Shown here piece after piece: positions 14,842-24,008 of a DNA stretch of 40,276 nucleotides; positions within the stretch are counted from its first letter, which is position 1, and each line of letters opens with the position of its first letter. The DNA lies in the IMG/VR virus record IMGVR_UViG_3300042387_000260, positions 1-40,276 of that record; one strand, 5' to 3'. A program made the position numbers and the translations under genes. The DNA comes from a virus. The notes under the pieces were generated by a model. The model was not told the origin of the DNA. It saw nothing but the letters and a program-made list of their open reading frames with translations, and made no database searches.

Positions 14842-15183
14842 ATGGATACTGTTAAGGAACTGATCGATAATTCTTTCCGTGAGTTTAATGTTGTTAGTTC
14901 TCTATATAAAGATTGCGACAGATTCTTCCAGAAGAGAATCAGAGACACTGATAGCGGTAAAACGAAATATTTCATCAATGCATATGTCTACGATTTCAAG
15001 AAATATGACATTCGTAATGGACAGATAAGGACTACTGTTGAAGTCGATTTCTACACTGATAAAGATCAAAATATCCGGATCTCTATTGGCGCAGAAGATT
15101 TCAATTCCATTATTGATCTCGAAAACTATATCGAAACTCTCTTCATCAGAAACGGTTTCGTAAACGATATCCATAACAACTAA
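14842..15183 (+). CDS. hypothetical protein
   Basis: A 113-residue protein with a mixed alpha/beta pattern (KYFINAYVYDFKKYDIRNGQ, TTVEVDFYTDKDQNIRI). No motif recognised. It is the first gene after the strong promoter at 14784, with AAAGGA 8 nt before ATG, and ends 4 nt before the small membrane protein gene. Its position before the NAD-related genes gives no clear hint of function. Confidence 0.7.
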   Translation: MDTVKELIDNSFREFNVVSSLYKDCDRFFQKRIRDTDSGKTKYFINAYVYDFKKYDIRNGQIRTTVEVDFYTDKDQNIRISIGAEDFNSIIDLENYIETLFIRNGFVNDIHNN

Positions 15184-15187
15184 TAAT

Positions 15188-15373
15188 ATGATTACAAACA
15201 ATTCAAAACCGTTCCCATTTGTTCAGATTCTGACACTGACACTAGTAGTTGCAAAAATTGCTGGTTGGGTACAATTCTCTTGGTGGATTGTATTCTCTCC
15301 AATTTTGGTTACTTTTGTACTTCTAATGTTGTTAGAATGGTTAATCATCTTCATAATTAAGAAAGGACTATAA
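15188..15373 (+). CDS. small two-helix membrane protein
   Basis: A 61-residue protein that is almost all membrane segment: helix 1 at about residues 10-28 and helix 2 at about 34-57, joined by WVQFSWWIVFSP, a Trp-rich turn seen in small phage membrane proteins. A short polar N-terminus and KKGL end frame it. It could be a holin-like or inner-membrane accessory protein, but nothing here shows lysis function. It sits 1 nt before the NAMPT gene. Confidence 0.7.
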   Translation: MITNNSKPFPFVQILTLTLVVAKIAGWVQFSWWIVFSPILVTFVLLMLLEWLIIFIIKKGL

Positions 15374-15374
15374 C

Positions 15375-16895
15375 ATGAATTCCTCATTCACTATCCCAGT
15401 ACTACTGGCTGATTTTTACAAGATTGATCACGTTCGACAATATCCTGCTGGAATTACAAAGGTGTTCTCGAACTGGACACCCAGGAAATCTCGCATTCCT
15501 GGTATTGATAAAGTTGTTGTTTTCGGACACCAATATTTTATCATGGAATATCTATTTGAAAAGTTTAATCAAGAATTCTTTGATGCTCCTTGGGGATCTG
15601 TAGAACAAGAATACAAGAGAGTTATTCGGAATACTCTTGGGATTCAAGAACCTAATATCGATCACATCAAGAAGCTTCATGATACTGGGTTTCTTCCTCT
15701 TGCTATTCTAGGAATCCCAGAAGGATACTCTGTTAATATTGGTATTCCGTCATTGGTGATCTATAACACCCAAGATCATGCAGCATGGTTGCCTAATTTC
15801 CTCGAGACTCTGTTATCTTTGTCTATCTGGAAACCCTATACATCGGCGACGACTGCTCTTTCTTATCGAAAGATTGGCAAGAGAGTGGCAAAAGAAAATG
15901 GTGAAACAGATTTCGGATTCTTGGATTATCAATTCCATGATTTCTCGATGCGTGGAATGTCCGGTCTAGAAGATGCTGTTATTTCTGGTATGGGTCATCT
16001 TCTTTCGTTTAATGGAACAGACACTATTCCAGCTATCCTAGCGGCAGAGCATTATTATTTTGCTGATATCTCGAAAACTGGTTCTTCTGTTCCTGCTACA
16101 GAACACTCTGTTATGTGTGCTGGTGGCATTGATGGTGAGTTTGAAACTTTCCGTCGATTAATCCAGGATATCTATCCTACTGGTATCGTTTCGATCGTTT
16201 CTGACACCTGGGATCTTTGGCAAGTTTTAACTGACTTTATTCCACGGCTGAAGGAATCTATTTTAGAACGTAATGGTAAAGTAGTTATTCGACCGGATTC
16301 TGGTGATCCTGTAGAGATTGTTGTTGGCAAGAAGATTCTTTGGGATCTGGATAATCCGGGAAAAGACGGCAATCCTTACTTGGACGAAACCGTTCCTGCA
16401 AATCTTGGTGTTATCCGATTACTCGCAAAGGTTTTGGGTGTAGATCCTAATACTGGGTTAATCAACAATGCTGCTTGTATTTACGGAGATTCTATTACAA
16501 CAGATCGTGCAGAGAAGATCCTGGCTGGTATTCGTTTAATGGGTCTTTCTACATACAATATGATCTTTGGTATCGGGTCTTATACATATGAGTATGTAAC
16601 AAGAGACACTTATGGATTCGCAATGAAAGCCACTGCAATCGAAAAGGGTGGTGAGATTATTCCAATCTTCAAGGATCCTAAGACTGACTCTGGTATGAAG
16701 AAGTCTAGGAAAGGCATTCTTGCAGTCTACAAGGCAGAAAACTGGACTCCTGAAAATAATAACTGGGTCTGTAAAGAAGAAGCCACAATCGAAGAACTAA
16801 ACAATTGTGATATGGTTCTATTATTTAAAGACGGGATCATTTACAAGACAGAGACTTTCGAAACTATCAAGGAGCGAGTTCGTGTCCAAAGCTAA
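15375..16895 (+). CDS. nadV: nicotinamide phosphoribosyltransferase (NAMPT/NadV family)
   Basis: A 506-residue enzyme (human NAMPT 491) joining nicotinamide to PRPP to give NMN. Conserved sites: DFYKIDHVRQYPAG (substrate Asp13/Tyr15), FHDFSMRGMSGLEDA, GTDTIPAI, SVPATEHSVM, SIVSDTWDLW, VVIRPDSGDP (the Arg-x-Asp pair), IYGDSITTD and IFKDPKTDSGMKKSRKG. AAAGGA precedes ATG. Its last bases hold the ribosome site and GTG start of the PRPP synthetase gene. Such a pair can be simple NAD+ salvage or the phage NARP1 route, in which a NAMPT-like enzyme uses ADP-ribose pyrophosphate to counter NAD+-depleting defences; sequence reading cannot separate them. Confidence 0.93.
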   Translation: MNSSFTIPVLLADFYKIDHVRQYPAGITKVFSNWTPRKSRIPGIDKVVVFGHQYFIMEYLFEKFNQEFFDAPWGSVEQEYKRVIRNTLGIQEPNIDHIKKLHDTGFLPLAILGIPEGYSVNIGIPSLVIYNTQDHAAWLPNFLETLLSLSIWKPYTSATTALSYRKIGKRVAKENGETDFGFLDYQFHDFSMRGMSGLEDAVISGMGHLLSFNGTDTIPAILAAEHYYFADISKTGSSVPATEHSVMCAGGIDGEFETFRRLIQDIYPTGIVSIVSDTWDLWQVLTDFIPRLKESILERNGKVVIRPDSGDPVEIVVGKKILWDLDNPGKDGNPYLDETVPANLGVIRLLAKVLGVDPNTGLINNAACIYGDSITTDRAEKILAGIRLMGLSTYNMIFGIGSYTYEYVTRDTYGFAMKATAIEKGGEIIPIFKDPKTDSGMKKSRKGILAVYKAENWTPENNNWVCKEEATIEELNNCDMVLLFKDGIIYKTETFETIKERVRVQS

Positions 16896-17706
16896 TTATA
16901 TTATTGTGACTGAAGATTCTTTCGAATCTTTTAAATATCCTGGAGGCGAAATTCAAGTTCGCCTCCTTCCTGAGACTATCGAACAATTGAAGTCTGCTGG
17001 GGAAGTAGATATTCTGTTCAGGATTAAATCTTCTGATGATGTGATGAAGTTGATGTTATTGGAAGATGCTATCGATTCTTGTACTCCGCATATTGGCAGT
17101 CTGAGCAAAGGAGTAATTCTTCCTTATCTACCATATTCTAGAGCAGATCGTCGATTTGTTGAAGGTGATTGTCTAGGGAAATCTGTATTCTTACAGGTTA
17201 TTGGAAGTGGTTGGAAGAATATCATTACTCTAGATTGTCATTCGGATAAGAATTCTTATGGGATTCAGGATATTTCTGTAGATAATTTAGTCCGTGATTT
17301 GCTAGCTACTATCGAAACAGAAACTGGTGAAGAGATTAATATTCTATTTCCAGATGAAGGTGCCAAGAATCGATATTCTAAGATTGGTGAAGGATACTCT
17401 GTACACTTCTGTCAAAAGAAGAGAGATCCTGTTACTGGTAAGTTTCTTGGTTTCGAAGTTCCCGAATTCGATAAGACTAAGACGACTATTATTGTAGATG
17501 ATATTTGTGATGGTGGTGGTACATTTTTAGGAATCGCACAGCTGCTGTCTGCTCCTAAACTTCGGTTATATGTAACACATGGAATTTTCTCTAAGGGATT
17601 TGATGAATTATCGAAATACTTTGAGAAGATCTATACGACAAATTCGTTCTCTGAACATTACGACAATCCTATTGTAGAATGTTTAGATATTATGCGAAGA
17701 TTTTAG
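16882..17706 (+). CDS. ribose-phosphate pyrophosphokinase-family protein (Prs/Adps)
   Basis: A 274-residue member of the PRPP synthetase family (usual length about 310). Motifs: LPYLPYSRADRRFVEGDCLG (ATP and ribose-phosphate binding), TLDCHSDKN, LFPDEGAKNRYSKIG and the PRPP loop TIIVDDICDGGGTF, then THGIFS. I start at GTG 16882: AAGGAG lies 7 nt upstream, and it overlaps the NAMPT stop by 14 nt; a longer ATG frame has no ribosome site and lies wholly inside NAMPT. It may supply PRPP to NAMPT, or, as in NARP1, pyrophosphorylate ADP-ribose. It is shorter at the N-terminus than bacterial Prs. Confidence 0.9.
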   Translation: MSKANYIIVTEDSFESFKYPGGEIQVRLLPETIEQLKSAGEVDILFRIKSSDDVMKLMLLEDAIDSCTPHIGSLSKGVILPYLPYSRADRRFVEGDCLGKSVFLQVIGSGWKNIITLDCHSDKNSYGIQDISVDNLVRDLLATIETETGEEINILFPDEGAKNRYSKIGEGYSVHFCQKKRDPVTGKFLGFEVPEFDKTKTTIIVDDICDGGGTFLGIAQLLSAPKLRLYVTHGIFSKGFDELSKYFEKIYTTNSFSEHYDNPIVECLDIMRRF

Positions 17707-17727
17707 TATTAGGTGAAATAGAAAATA

Positions 17728-17750
17728 AAGGGGACTTCGGTCCCCTTTTT
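17728..17750 (+). terminator. rho-independent terminator after Prs
   Basis: An 8-bp stem (AAGGGGAC / GTCCCCTT) with a TTCG loop, then a T-run. It ends the 14.8-17.7 kb operon. Confidence 0.9.
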
Positions 17751-17757
17751 CTTTTTT

Positions 17758-17765
17758 TATAAATA
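17758..17765 (+). promoter_or_regulatory. late promoter TATAAATA for the cargo block
   Basis: An exact late box immediately after the terminator and 19 nt before the ATG at 17784. It places the 17.8-27.3 kb genes under late control with the head genes. Confidence 0.85.
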
Positions 17766-17783
17766 CTGTTGGAGATAATTTAA

Positions 17784-17990
17784 ATGGCAATAAAGATTGA
17801 TCAATACACGGATCCAAAACAAGCTGAAAAAATTCTGGATGATTTGTTGGAAAGTATTAAGCTGAAAGATACAGATAAAAGAAATCTCAAAAGACAAATC
17901 GAAAATATAATTAGAGATGCCAAGAAATCTAAGGTATTCGAAATTGATCTTTCTCAACAACTTAAATTGAACTCAAAGGAACAAAGATGA
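17784..17990 (+). CDS. small charged helical protein
   Basis: A 68-residue protein, almost all helix and charge (LDDLLESIKLKDTDKRNLKR), probably a short coiled coil. GGAG lies 10 nt before ATG. Its TGA overlaps the next gene's ATG by 4 nt, so it is co-translated with the 940-residue protein and could be a partner or assembly factor. Family not recognised. Confidence 0.7.
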   Translation: MAIKIDQYTDPKQAEKILDDLLESIKLKDTDKRNLKRQIENIIRDAKKSKVFEIDLSQQLKLNSKEQR

Positions 17991-20809
17991 TTTCGCCATT
18001 CAATTCTTCTCTATTACAAGAAGGTGGTGCAGGGGGCCACGTTTTACACCCCTTCGAAATTGCTGATAATGGTAAAGAATTCTTAGATCTATTTGATGAA
18101 GTAGTTGATTATGTAGAGCAAGGTTCTGCAGGTAAACCCGGATCTGCTTGGGTTAAATTAGATGGAATTAATCTATCTGTTAGAATTGTCAAGAATGCCT
18201 CCGGACAATATGAATTTGCTCTAGATCGTGGAACTCAAGATCCACTAGATGTTGAAGGAATCACAGTTGATAAACTAGAAGCCAGAGGAATGAATCCTGG
18301 TTTAACGCAGAAAGCAAAGATTCTTCTAGATTTATTGAATCCAACAATTGGTTCAACAATGAATCATCTAAAGAAATTAGGTTTGATCCAAAATTCAAAT
18401 CTTATTCTGAATGTTGAGTATGTTGATAATTATCAAGTTAATCTTGTTAAGTATGATATCAAGAATTTTATTGCTATTCATGGACTCAGATTAATCACAG
18501 TTAAAGATGAAATTGTAAAGAAAACTGGTCTTAAAAAGAGAGAGATTTCAGATTACCCATACAATGTAGATGATATCAATGCCTATGCTAAGGCTCTAAC
18601 TAAGATCTTACAAAAGAAAGAATTCGTTGTATTAGGTAATCCCGAAGTTAAGAAGAGTGTTGATATTAACTTGGAACCAGTTCTGGCACGTACTCTAACA
18701 CTTAATGGTGTAACTAAATCTCTTAAGAACTGGATTTTGGGTATCGAAGATATACCAAAGAAGAACGGTAGAGCAATTATCTTCACAAAGAAAGAATATA
18801 AAGAAGTTGATGCAGGCGATAAAACTGGGTTAACTGAATCACAAATTAGAGATTATATACTCTATTATGCGACAATCTATCTTGGTGATGTTATCATGAA
18901 CTCTGTTAGATCTGAATTAGGAAAAGGATCTGATCAAGAAGGATTGATGATTAAACGAAAGAATGGCCAGATACTGAAAATAACTGGTAGATTTATCTTA
19001 TCTGGTATGGAAGGTTTAATCGCAAAACAGAAATCTGTGGAAGAAGCAGCAGAATCTTTTACTGTTGGTATCATGTTCGGTAGATTTAATCCTCCACATA
19101 AAGGGCATATTGCTGCTTGGGATCAAATGAACGAAGATTCTGATCTAGATGCTTGGTATGTTGGAACTAATGAAAGTACAATCGGTAAGAAAGATCCACT
19201 TCCATCTGATGTTAAAGAGATTATTATCAAAACTCTGTATCCAGCCATAAAGGATCATTTTGTTTTCGAACAAACTTGGTTAACTCTAGCAGCATATGTT
19301 TACAAAAAATACAAAAAATACAAGAAAAAGATGACACTTATCTGTTATACAGATGAGGGATATGTATTAGATCTATTGAAAGATTACAATGGCAAAGAAT
19401 TGAGAGATGGTAAGAACTATCTATTCTCTAGCATCATTCTAAGACCAACAGAAAGAATATCTTCTGCATCAGCTTTGCGAGCTGCTGTTAAAAATGATGA
19501 TAAAAGATCTTTCTCAGAAGCTGCTGGAATTTCAGCAGATACAGAGATCACTGTTGGTAGTAAGAAGATTGCATATTTTGATTTAGTTAAGACTTACCTC
19601 CAGAAATATATCGAAGAAGCTGCTCAACCGAAGAAGTATTTTGCAAGATTATCTGATTCTACTGCGAAGAAGAGAAAAACTTTTTGGAAAGAATTGGGAC
19701 AGTATCCTTTTACTAAGTCTGAATATGAGAGAGCGGATGAAGTTCCTGGAGACTCGAAAGAAACTAGACCATCAAAGTATAATAAAAAGTACAAGATGAT
19801 GTTTGGTGAAGAAAAGAAAAGATCTGTTACAGCTCTAAAAAAGAAAGCCAAAGCTTCTGGTGTTCCATATTCTGTACTAAAACAAGTCTATAATCGTGGT
19901 ATGGCTGCTTGGGTTACTGGTCATAGACCTGGTGCTACTCAATCTGCTTGGGCATTTGCAAGAGTAAATTCGTTCTTGACTAAAGGAAAGACTTGGTATG
20001 GAGCAGACGCCGATCTTGCGAAGAAAGCAAGAAAGTATCTTAAAGAAGCACACATGTTCGGATACACAGACTGGGGATGGATTACTCCAGAAGGGATATC
20101 TGTAAGACCTATCGAATCTGATAAAACCCACACTTCAATACTCAGAAGATTGGGAGAACAATCTAAATACAATCTATCAAAAAATGAAACAGAATTTTCT
20201 GTAACTAAGAAAGGATGGATCCGTTGGTTATTGGATAAAAACGAATTGAGATTCAACACAAGCAAATGGAATGGATCTATTAATGTACAAAAAACCATTA
20301 ATAGTATTGTCAACAAGTATCTTAATGCGAAAGAATATTCTTTTGAATGGCTAGGGAATTCTGGAGAATATCAACGTATAGAAGTAGAAGATCCAGGAGC
20401 TTTTATGTTAAAACTAAGTGTTGAAAGAAGAAAAGGACTTATGACTGAAGACCAAGATAACGAAATTGAGATGATATCAGGGCAATTGAAAAAGATTATT
20501 GATCTATCTACAGATACCCTTAATGTTATCCAGAATGGATCAGAAATTCCTGCATGGATTCAAGATAAGATCTCAGTTTCTACTCATAATGCAGAAGCGA
20601 TTTTCGATTATTATCATTATTCGGAATCGAAAGATATCCAAGAATCCGTAGAAATTATCTCAGAAACTATCAGATGCAGTAAAAAGACTGGTAAGAAAGT
20701 TTGTTTCGTTCTCTCTAAGAAAGGTAAGAAATTAGGTGGACCATATTCTGAGACAAAAGCGAAGAAGAGACTAAGACAGATAGAATTCTTCAAACATCTC
20801 AATAAATAA
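17987..20809 (+). CDS. 940-residue multidomain nucleotidyltransferase, probable capsid cargo
   Basis: Domains in order: residues 1-12 end in L-L-Q-E followed by GG, a gp21-type cleavage site; about 50-345 resemble a covalent nucleotidyltransferase/ligase, with motif I as WVKLDG (Lys57) and motif IV as EGLMIK (318-323); about 360-540 form a HIGH-superfamily nucleotidyltransferase, with GRFNPPHKGH (365-374) and a late RISSASALR motif; about 590-690 hold a basic domain with VLKQVYNRGMAAWVTGHRPG, known from other phage proteins; the C-terminus is basic (CSKKTGKKVCFVLSKKGKK). Similar large proteins occur in T4-like phages without known function. Late expression and the LQE site suggest it is packaged and injected. 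RNA or NAD-type nucleotide chemistry is plausible. Confidence 0.8.
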   Translation: MISPFNSSLLQEGGAGGHVLHPFEIADNGKEFLDLFDEVVDYVEQGSAGKPGSAWVKLDGINLSVRIVKNASGQYEFALDRGTQDPLDVEGITVDKLEARGMNPGLTQKAKILLDLLNPTIGSTMNHLKKLGLIQNSNLILNVEYVDNYQVNLVKYDIKNFIAIHGLRLITVKDEIVKKTGLKKREISDYPYNVDDINAYAKALTKILQKKEFVVLGNPEVKKSVDINLEPVLARTLTLNGVTKSLKNWILGIEDIPKKNGRAIIFTKKEYKEVDAGDKTGLTESQIRDYILYYATIYLGDVIMNSVRSELGKGSDQEGLMIKRKNGQILKITGRFILSGMEGLIAKQKSVEEAAESFTVGIMFGRFNPPHKGHIAAWDQMNEDSDLDAWYVGTNESTIGKKDPLPSDVKEIIIKTLYPAIKDHFVFEQTWLTLAAYVYKKYKKYKKKMTLICYTDEGYVLDLLKDYNGKELRDGKNYLFSSIILRPTERISSASALRAAVKNDDKRSFSEAAGISADTEITVGSKKIAYFDLVKTYLQKYIEEAAQPKKYFARLSDSTAKKRKTFWKELGQYPFTKSEYERADEVPGDSKETRPSKYNKKYKMMFGEEKKRSVTALKKKAKASGVPYSVLKQVYNRGMAAWVTGHRPGATQSAWAFARVNSFLTKGKTWYGADADLAKKARKYLKEAHMFGYTDWGWITPEGISVRPIESDKTHTSILRRLGEQSKYNLSKNETEFSVTKKGWIRWLLDKNELRFNTSKWNGSINVQKTINSIVNKYLNAKEYSFEWLGNSGEYQRIEVEDPGAFMLKLSVERRKGLMTEDQDNEIEMISGQLKKIIDLSTDTLNVIQNGSEIPAWIQDKISVSTHNAEAIFDYYHYSESKDIQESVEIISETIRCSKKTGKKVCFVLSKKGKKLGGPYSETKAKKRLRQIEFFKHLNK

Positions 20810-20824
20810 AATAAAGGGTAAAAG

Positions 20825-23083
20825 ATGAAAACATTTTCACAAATAAGAACTGAAGTAGATAAACAAAATAAGAGTTTATTGACCGAAGAATTTCAAAATT
20901 TCGGATTAGATGAATCTAAGTTAATTGAGTCCATCGATATCTTATCTAAGAATTTAATCTTGGCTACTCTACTGAAAGAGCAAATTACCGATTCTGACAT
21001 TGATCAAATCGTGAATCAGATTCCTCTAGATGTGGGTGGTTTAGAAGATTATGTTATTCAAACAAAGAATAATATTGTGATTATTAATTGGGATGGTACT
21101 AAAGCAACTGTTGAAGTTGATGGTGAAGAAATAGATGTTTCTGGTGATGTTGTGGATCCAGAAGCTCTACGTGGTGCTGTGAAAACCATCCTTCAAGATT
21201 ATCCCATGACTGAAGAATTATCGTATTCTGAGATCGAAGAAGTTGTAAAACAAATTCCTCTTGACAAGGAACAGTTAGAAGAACCTATTGAGTTTAAAAT
21301 TGATGGTAAAACTATTGTTGTTAATTGGGATGGTTTAGTCGCTTCTGTAGAAGTTGATGGGAAAGAATTTGTTGTTCGTAATGTAAAGGATCCAGAAGCC
21401 CTCCGTGGTGCTGTGAAAACAATCCTTCAAGATTATCCTATGACTGAAGAATTAACTCAAGACGAGATTTCAGATACTCTATTTAAGTTGCCTGCAGATA
21501 CAAAGGAATTGGTTGGAAAGGAATTTGATATCGATGGAGACAAATTATCTATTGATTGGAATTCTGAGACCGGATCTGTTAAAGCTTCTTTGAACGGAAA
21601 TCCTATCGAGATTAATGATAAGGTTTATGATCTAGAAACTTTAACACAAACATTAATTACAGCAATCGGAATTGACTCTTCTAAAGAGAATGCTGACACT
21701 GACAAAGAAGAACCAGTAACCGATCCTGAGATTAAAAAGAAATTAGCTGTTTTGGATAATATCATCAAACCAAAATTAATATTCAAATATGCTGATACAA
21801 ATTCGGATAGAAATAGAGTAATTGCAGCCCTAACGGATTATATTAAATCTGGATCCGATGAAACTAAAACAACACAAGATTTAGATCAAAGAGCACTAGT
21901 TGATTTTTTATTCGATCTAATCGACGTCCTGACAACGAACAGAAATCTAGCAACTCTAGTTACTAAAAATGCAACGGCATCATCTGTTTCTGAATCAGTA
22001 ATCTTAGAAGCAAAGAAGAAATCTAAGAGGAAAACTTCTGAAGAAACTGTTGATGTTAAGTTAGATATGCTCTTGAAACTAGGTCTTGTTGATCAAAAAA
22101 TCTATAACAGAGCAAAGAAGGCATTAACCAATAAGAAAGCTGCAGGAACAGTTCCTTATCTAAGAAATCTTCTATTCGATTTACTAGATAGATTAATCTC
22201 ATACATTAAGAAAGATCCTACTCTATATAACAGAATCAGAATTAATGTCATGAAAGAGATGAAGGGAATCTTACCTACAAAGAAAGAACTAGAAGAAGCC
22301 TCTTGTGCAGGTAGAAAGGCGGCAGAATCTGGTAAGATGAAAGAAGTTCCTGAGACATATTCTAACCATTATTTCACCAAAGAAGCCTGGATGCAAGGTT
22401 ATGAATCTTGGGATGGTGTTGAAACTGTATCGAATGAAGAAGAGGAAGATATGAAGACATTTAGCGAATTTAATGAATCGGTGAAGTTATCTGAGATCAA
22501 TGTTATCAATGGTGTTATTATTGGGTTGTCAGTTCTATCTACATCACCATTCAATACTGTAGAAGAAGCTGAATCAGAGATCAAAGATCTACTTTCAACA
22601 ATCGGTCTAACATTTGATAAATTGGAAGATGGTGAGATTCCTCTTGTTTCTGTTGAAGGTGATAGTGCTATCCTTTCTGTATTTTCTGCAGATGAGACTG
22701 CGGAAGATGAACTAGAAGGAGATATGGTTCTTAAGTGCAATATTTCTGAAGTCGAAGGTGGTGTAACTATTTCTTCTGAGATTATGGTTTACTTCGAAGA
22801 CGGTGAGGCTGTTGCCTTAACAGATGTCGAATTTGAAGTAGACAAAGACGAAGAAGAAATGGACGACATGGACGACATGGATGATATGGAAGAGATCGAA
22901 GAAGAATTTGAGACAGGTAAGGTCTTTAATGTTATCCTATTCAAGCCAGGAACTAGACGTTATCTATCTTCAATTATTCATGCAGATTCTATTGAAGATG
23001 TAGAAAAGATTGTTGCAGACGAAATGCCTATGTATGTTGTTCACTCAATTAATCCAATTGAGGTAACAGATACAACTAAGTAG
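20825..23083 (+). CDS. large repeat-containing internal protein, fusion of two capsid-targeted parts
   Basis: A 752-residue acidic protein. It begins MKTFSQIRTEVDKQNKSLLT-E, a capsid-targeting type start. Three repeats of about 78 residues span 52-280; DPEALRGAVKTILQDYPMTE occurs identically in repeats 1 and 2, with V-x-W-D-G-x-x-x-x-VEVDG in each. A middle part at about 400-530 is Lys-rich. At residue 543 an internal ATG (22451), preceded by AGAGGA, starts a second targeting-like peptide, MKTFSEFNESVKLSE, followed by a 210-residue acidic domain. So this looks like two internal-protein genes fused in frame, perhaps also read separately. No enzymatic motif seen. Confidence 0.75.
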   Translation: MKTFSQIRTEVDKQNKSLLTEEFQNFGLDESKLIESIDILSKNLILATLLKEQITDSDIDQIVNQIPLDVGGLEDYVIQTKNNIVIINWDGTKATVEVDGEEIDVSGDVVDPEALRGAVKTILQDYPMTEELSYSEIEEVVKQIPLDKEQLEEPIEFKIDGKTIVVNWDGLVASVEVDGKEFVVRNVKDPEALRGAVKTILQDYPMTEELTQDEISDTLFKLPADTKELVGKEFDIDGDKLSIDWNSETGSVKASLNGNPIEINDKVYDLETLTQTLITAIGIDSSKENADTDKEEPVTDPEIKKKLAVLDNIIKPKLIFKYADTNSDRNRVIAALTDYIKSGSDETKTTQDLDQRALVDFLFDLIDVLTTNRNLATLVTKNATASSVSESVILEAKKKSKRKTSEETVDVKLDMLLKLGLVDQKIYNRAKKALTNKKAAGTVPYLRNLLFDLLDRLISYIKKDPTLYNRIRINVMKEMKGILPTKKELEEASCAGRKAAESGKMKEVPETYSNHYFTKEAWMQGYESWDGVETVSNEEEEDMKTFSEFNESVKLSEINVINGVIIGLSVLSTSPFNTVEEAESEIKDLLSTIGLTFDKLEDGEIPLVSVEGDSAILSVFSADETAEDELEGDMVLKCNISEVEGGVTISSEIMVYFEDGEAVALTDVEFEVDKDEEEMDDMDDMDDMEEIEEEFETGKVFNVILFKPGTRRYLSSIIHADSIEDVEKIVADEMPMYVVHSINPIEVTDTTK

Positions 23084-23085
23084 TA

Positions 23086-23472
23086 ATGGTTAATCTAACT
23101 AAAGATAACATTAAATTATATGCAGCCAGTGTTTACCAAAATCCTGGCTGCGCTTCTTTTTTAGAATTCGAAGAAGATTATCTGAGGATTAAATACCTAA
23201 AGACACTTTTATATAAATACTTAAATAACAAGAAAATTAATGTTCGTATTATGATCAACCACATAATATGCATTAACAATGTTTTTCCTGGAGAAGCTAC
23301 TGCTAAGATATTATTCGCTGAATTTTCTGAAACTTCTTGGAATGCTTTGGCCACTATATTATTGTATCTATCATTAATGCCTCACGAAATTAAAGGGATA
23401 GATGGTAAAACTATTACTCTATCTTCCATATCCATAGATAATAATCTATTAGAAAAATTAAGGGAACTGTAA
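23086..23472 (+). CDS. conserved T4-superfamily protein, unknown function
   Basis: A 128-residue protein whose pattern (NPGCASFLEFEEDYLRIKYL, INHIICINNVFPGEATAKIL, LMPHEIKG) I know from many T4-like and cyanophage genomes as an uncharacterised late protein. It starts 2 nt after the previous stop and its TAA shares bases with the next ATG (TAATG). A TATAAATA box lies within it and could feed the genes downstream. Confidence 0.8.
   Translation: MVNLTKDNIKLYAASVYQNPGCASFLEFEEDYLRIKYLKTLLYKYLNNKKINVRIMINHIICINNVFPGEATAKILFAEFSETSWNALATILLYLSLMPHEIKGIDGKTITLSSISIDNNLLEKLREL
23212..23219 (+). promoter_or_regulatory. late-promoter box inside a coding region
   Basis: An exact TATAAATA within the preceding gene, about 250 nt before the Acb1-like gene. 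It could be an internal late promoter or chance in AT-rich sequence. Confidence 0.4.
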
Positions 23473-24008
23473 TGTTACTAGAAGGTGTTTACGGAAGTTT
23501 TAAATTAAGTCAAGAATCCTCTAAAAAGTTAGCCCAGTGGATTAAAGATTCTGAAATTGTTGATCCAGTTGATGTTGAAAGGTTGCACATCACAACAACA
23601 TATTCGAAAGTAGATCCTGAAGTTGACATTCTTCCTTCTGACAAGACGAATGTTAGGTTAGATCATAAAGAATTTGAAATCGCAACATACGGACGTGCTC
23701 TAGTTATTGAAGTAGAATCGCAAGATTTAGAAGATATACATAATTCTGCTATAGATGCTGGTGCTTCTTACGATTATGAAACTTACAAACCACATATAAC
23801 TATATCATATAATGCTGAAGCAAATGAAAATATCCTACCATTATTAGTCCCACCAGATTTTGATATTATCCTATCACATGAAGAAGTAGAACCACTCAAA
23901 GAAGATGATGTTACAGAAGATCTTCCTGCCAACTCAACAGCAAATATTGCAATTTATGCTAAACCAATAACATTTAAAATGTTCAAAAGAAGAAATGGAT
24001 TGAAGTAG
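23472..24008 (+). CDS. acb1: 2H phosphoesterase, Acb1-like anti-CBASS nuclease
   Basis: A 178-residue protein with both H-x-T motifs of the 2H family: LHITTTYS (His39, Thr41) and KPHITISYN (His108, Thr110). The 69-residue gap equals that of T4 Acb1 (gene 57B; His44 and His113), and flanking text (SEIVDPVDVERLHITTTYSK) is Acb1-like. Acb1 cleaves the cyclic oligonucleotide signals of CBASS immunity. Unusually it begins M-L-L-E-G, a gp21-type site, and sits among capsid-targeted proteins under late control, so it may be packaged and injected. A 2H RNA-repair enzyme is the alternative. Confidence 0.82.
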   Translation: MLLEGVYGSFKLSQESSKKLAQWIKDSEIVDPVDVERLHITTTYSKVDPEVDILPSDKTNVRLDHKEFEIATYGRALVIEVESQDLEDIHNSAIDAGASYDYETYKPHITISYNAEANENILPLLVPPDFDIILSHEEVEPLKEDDVTEDLPANSTANIAIYAKPITFKMFKRRNGLK

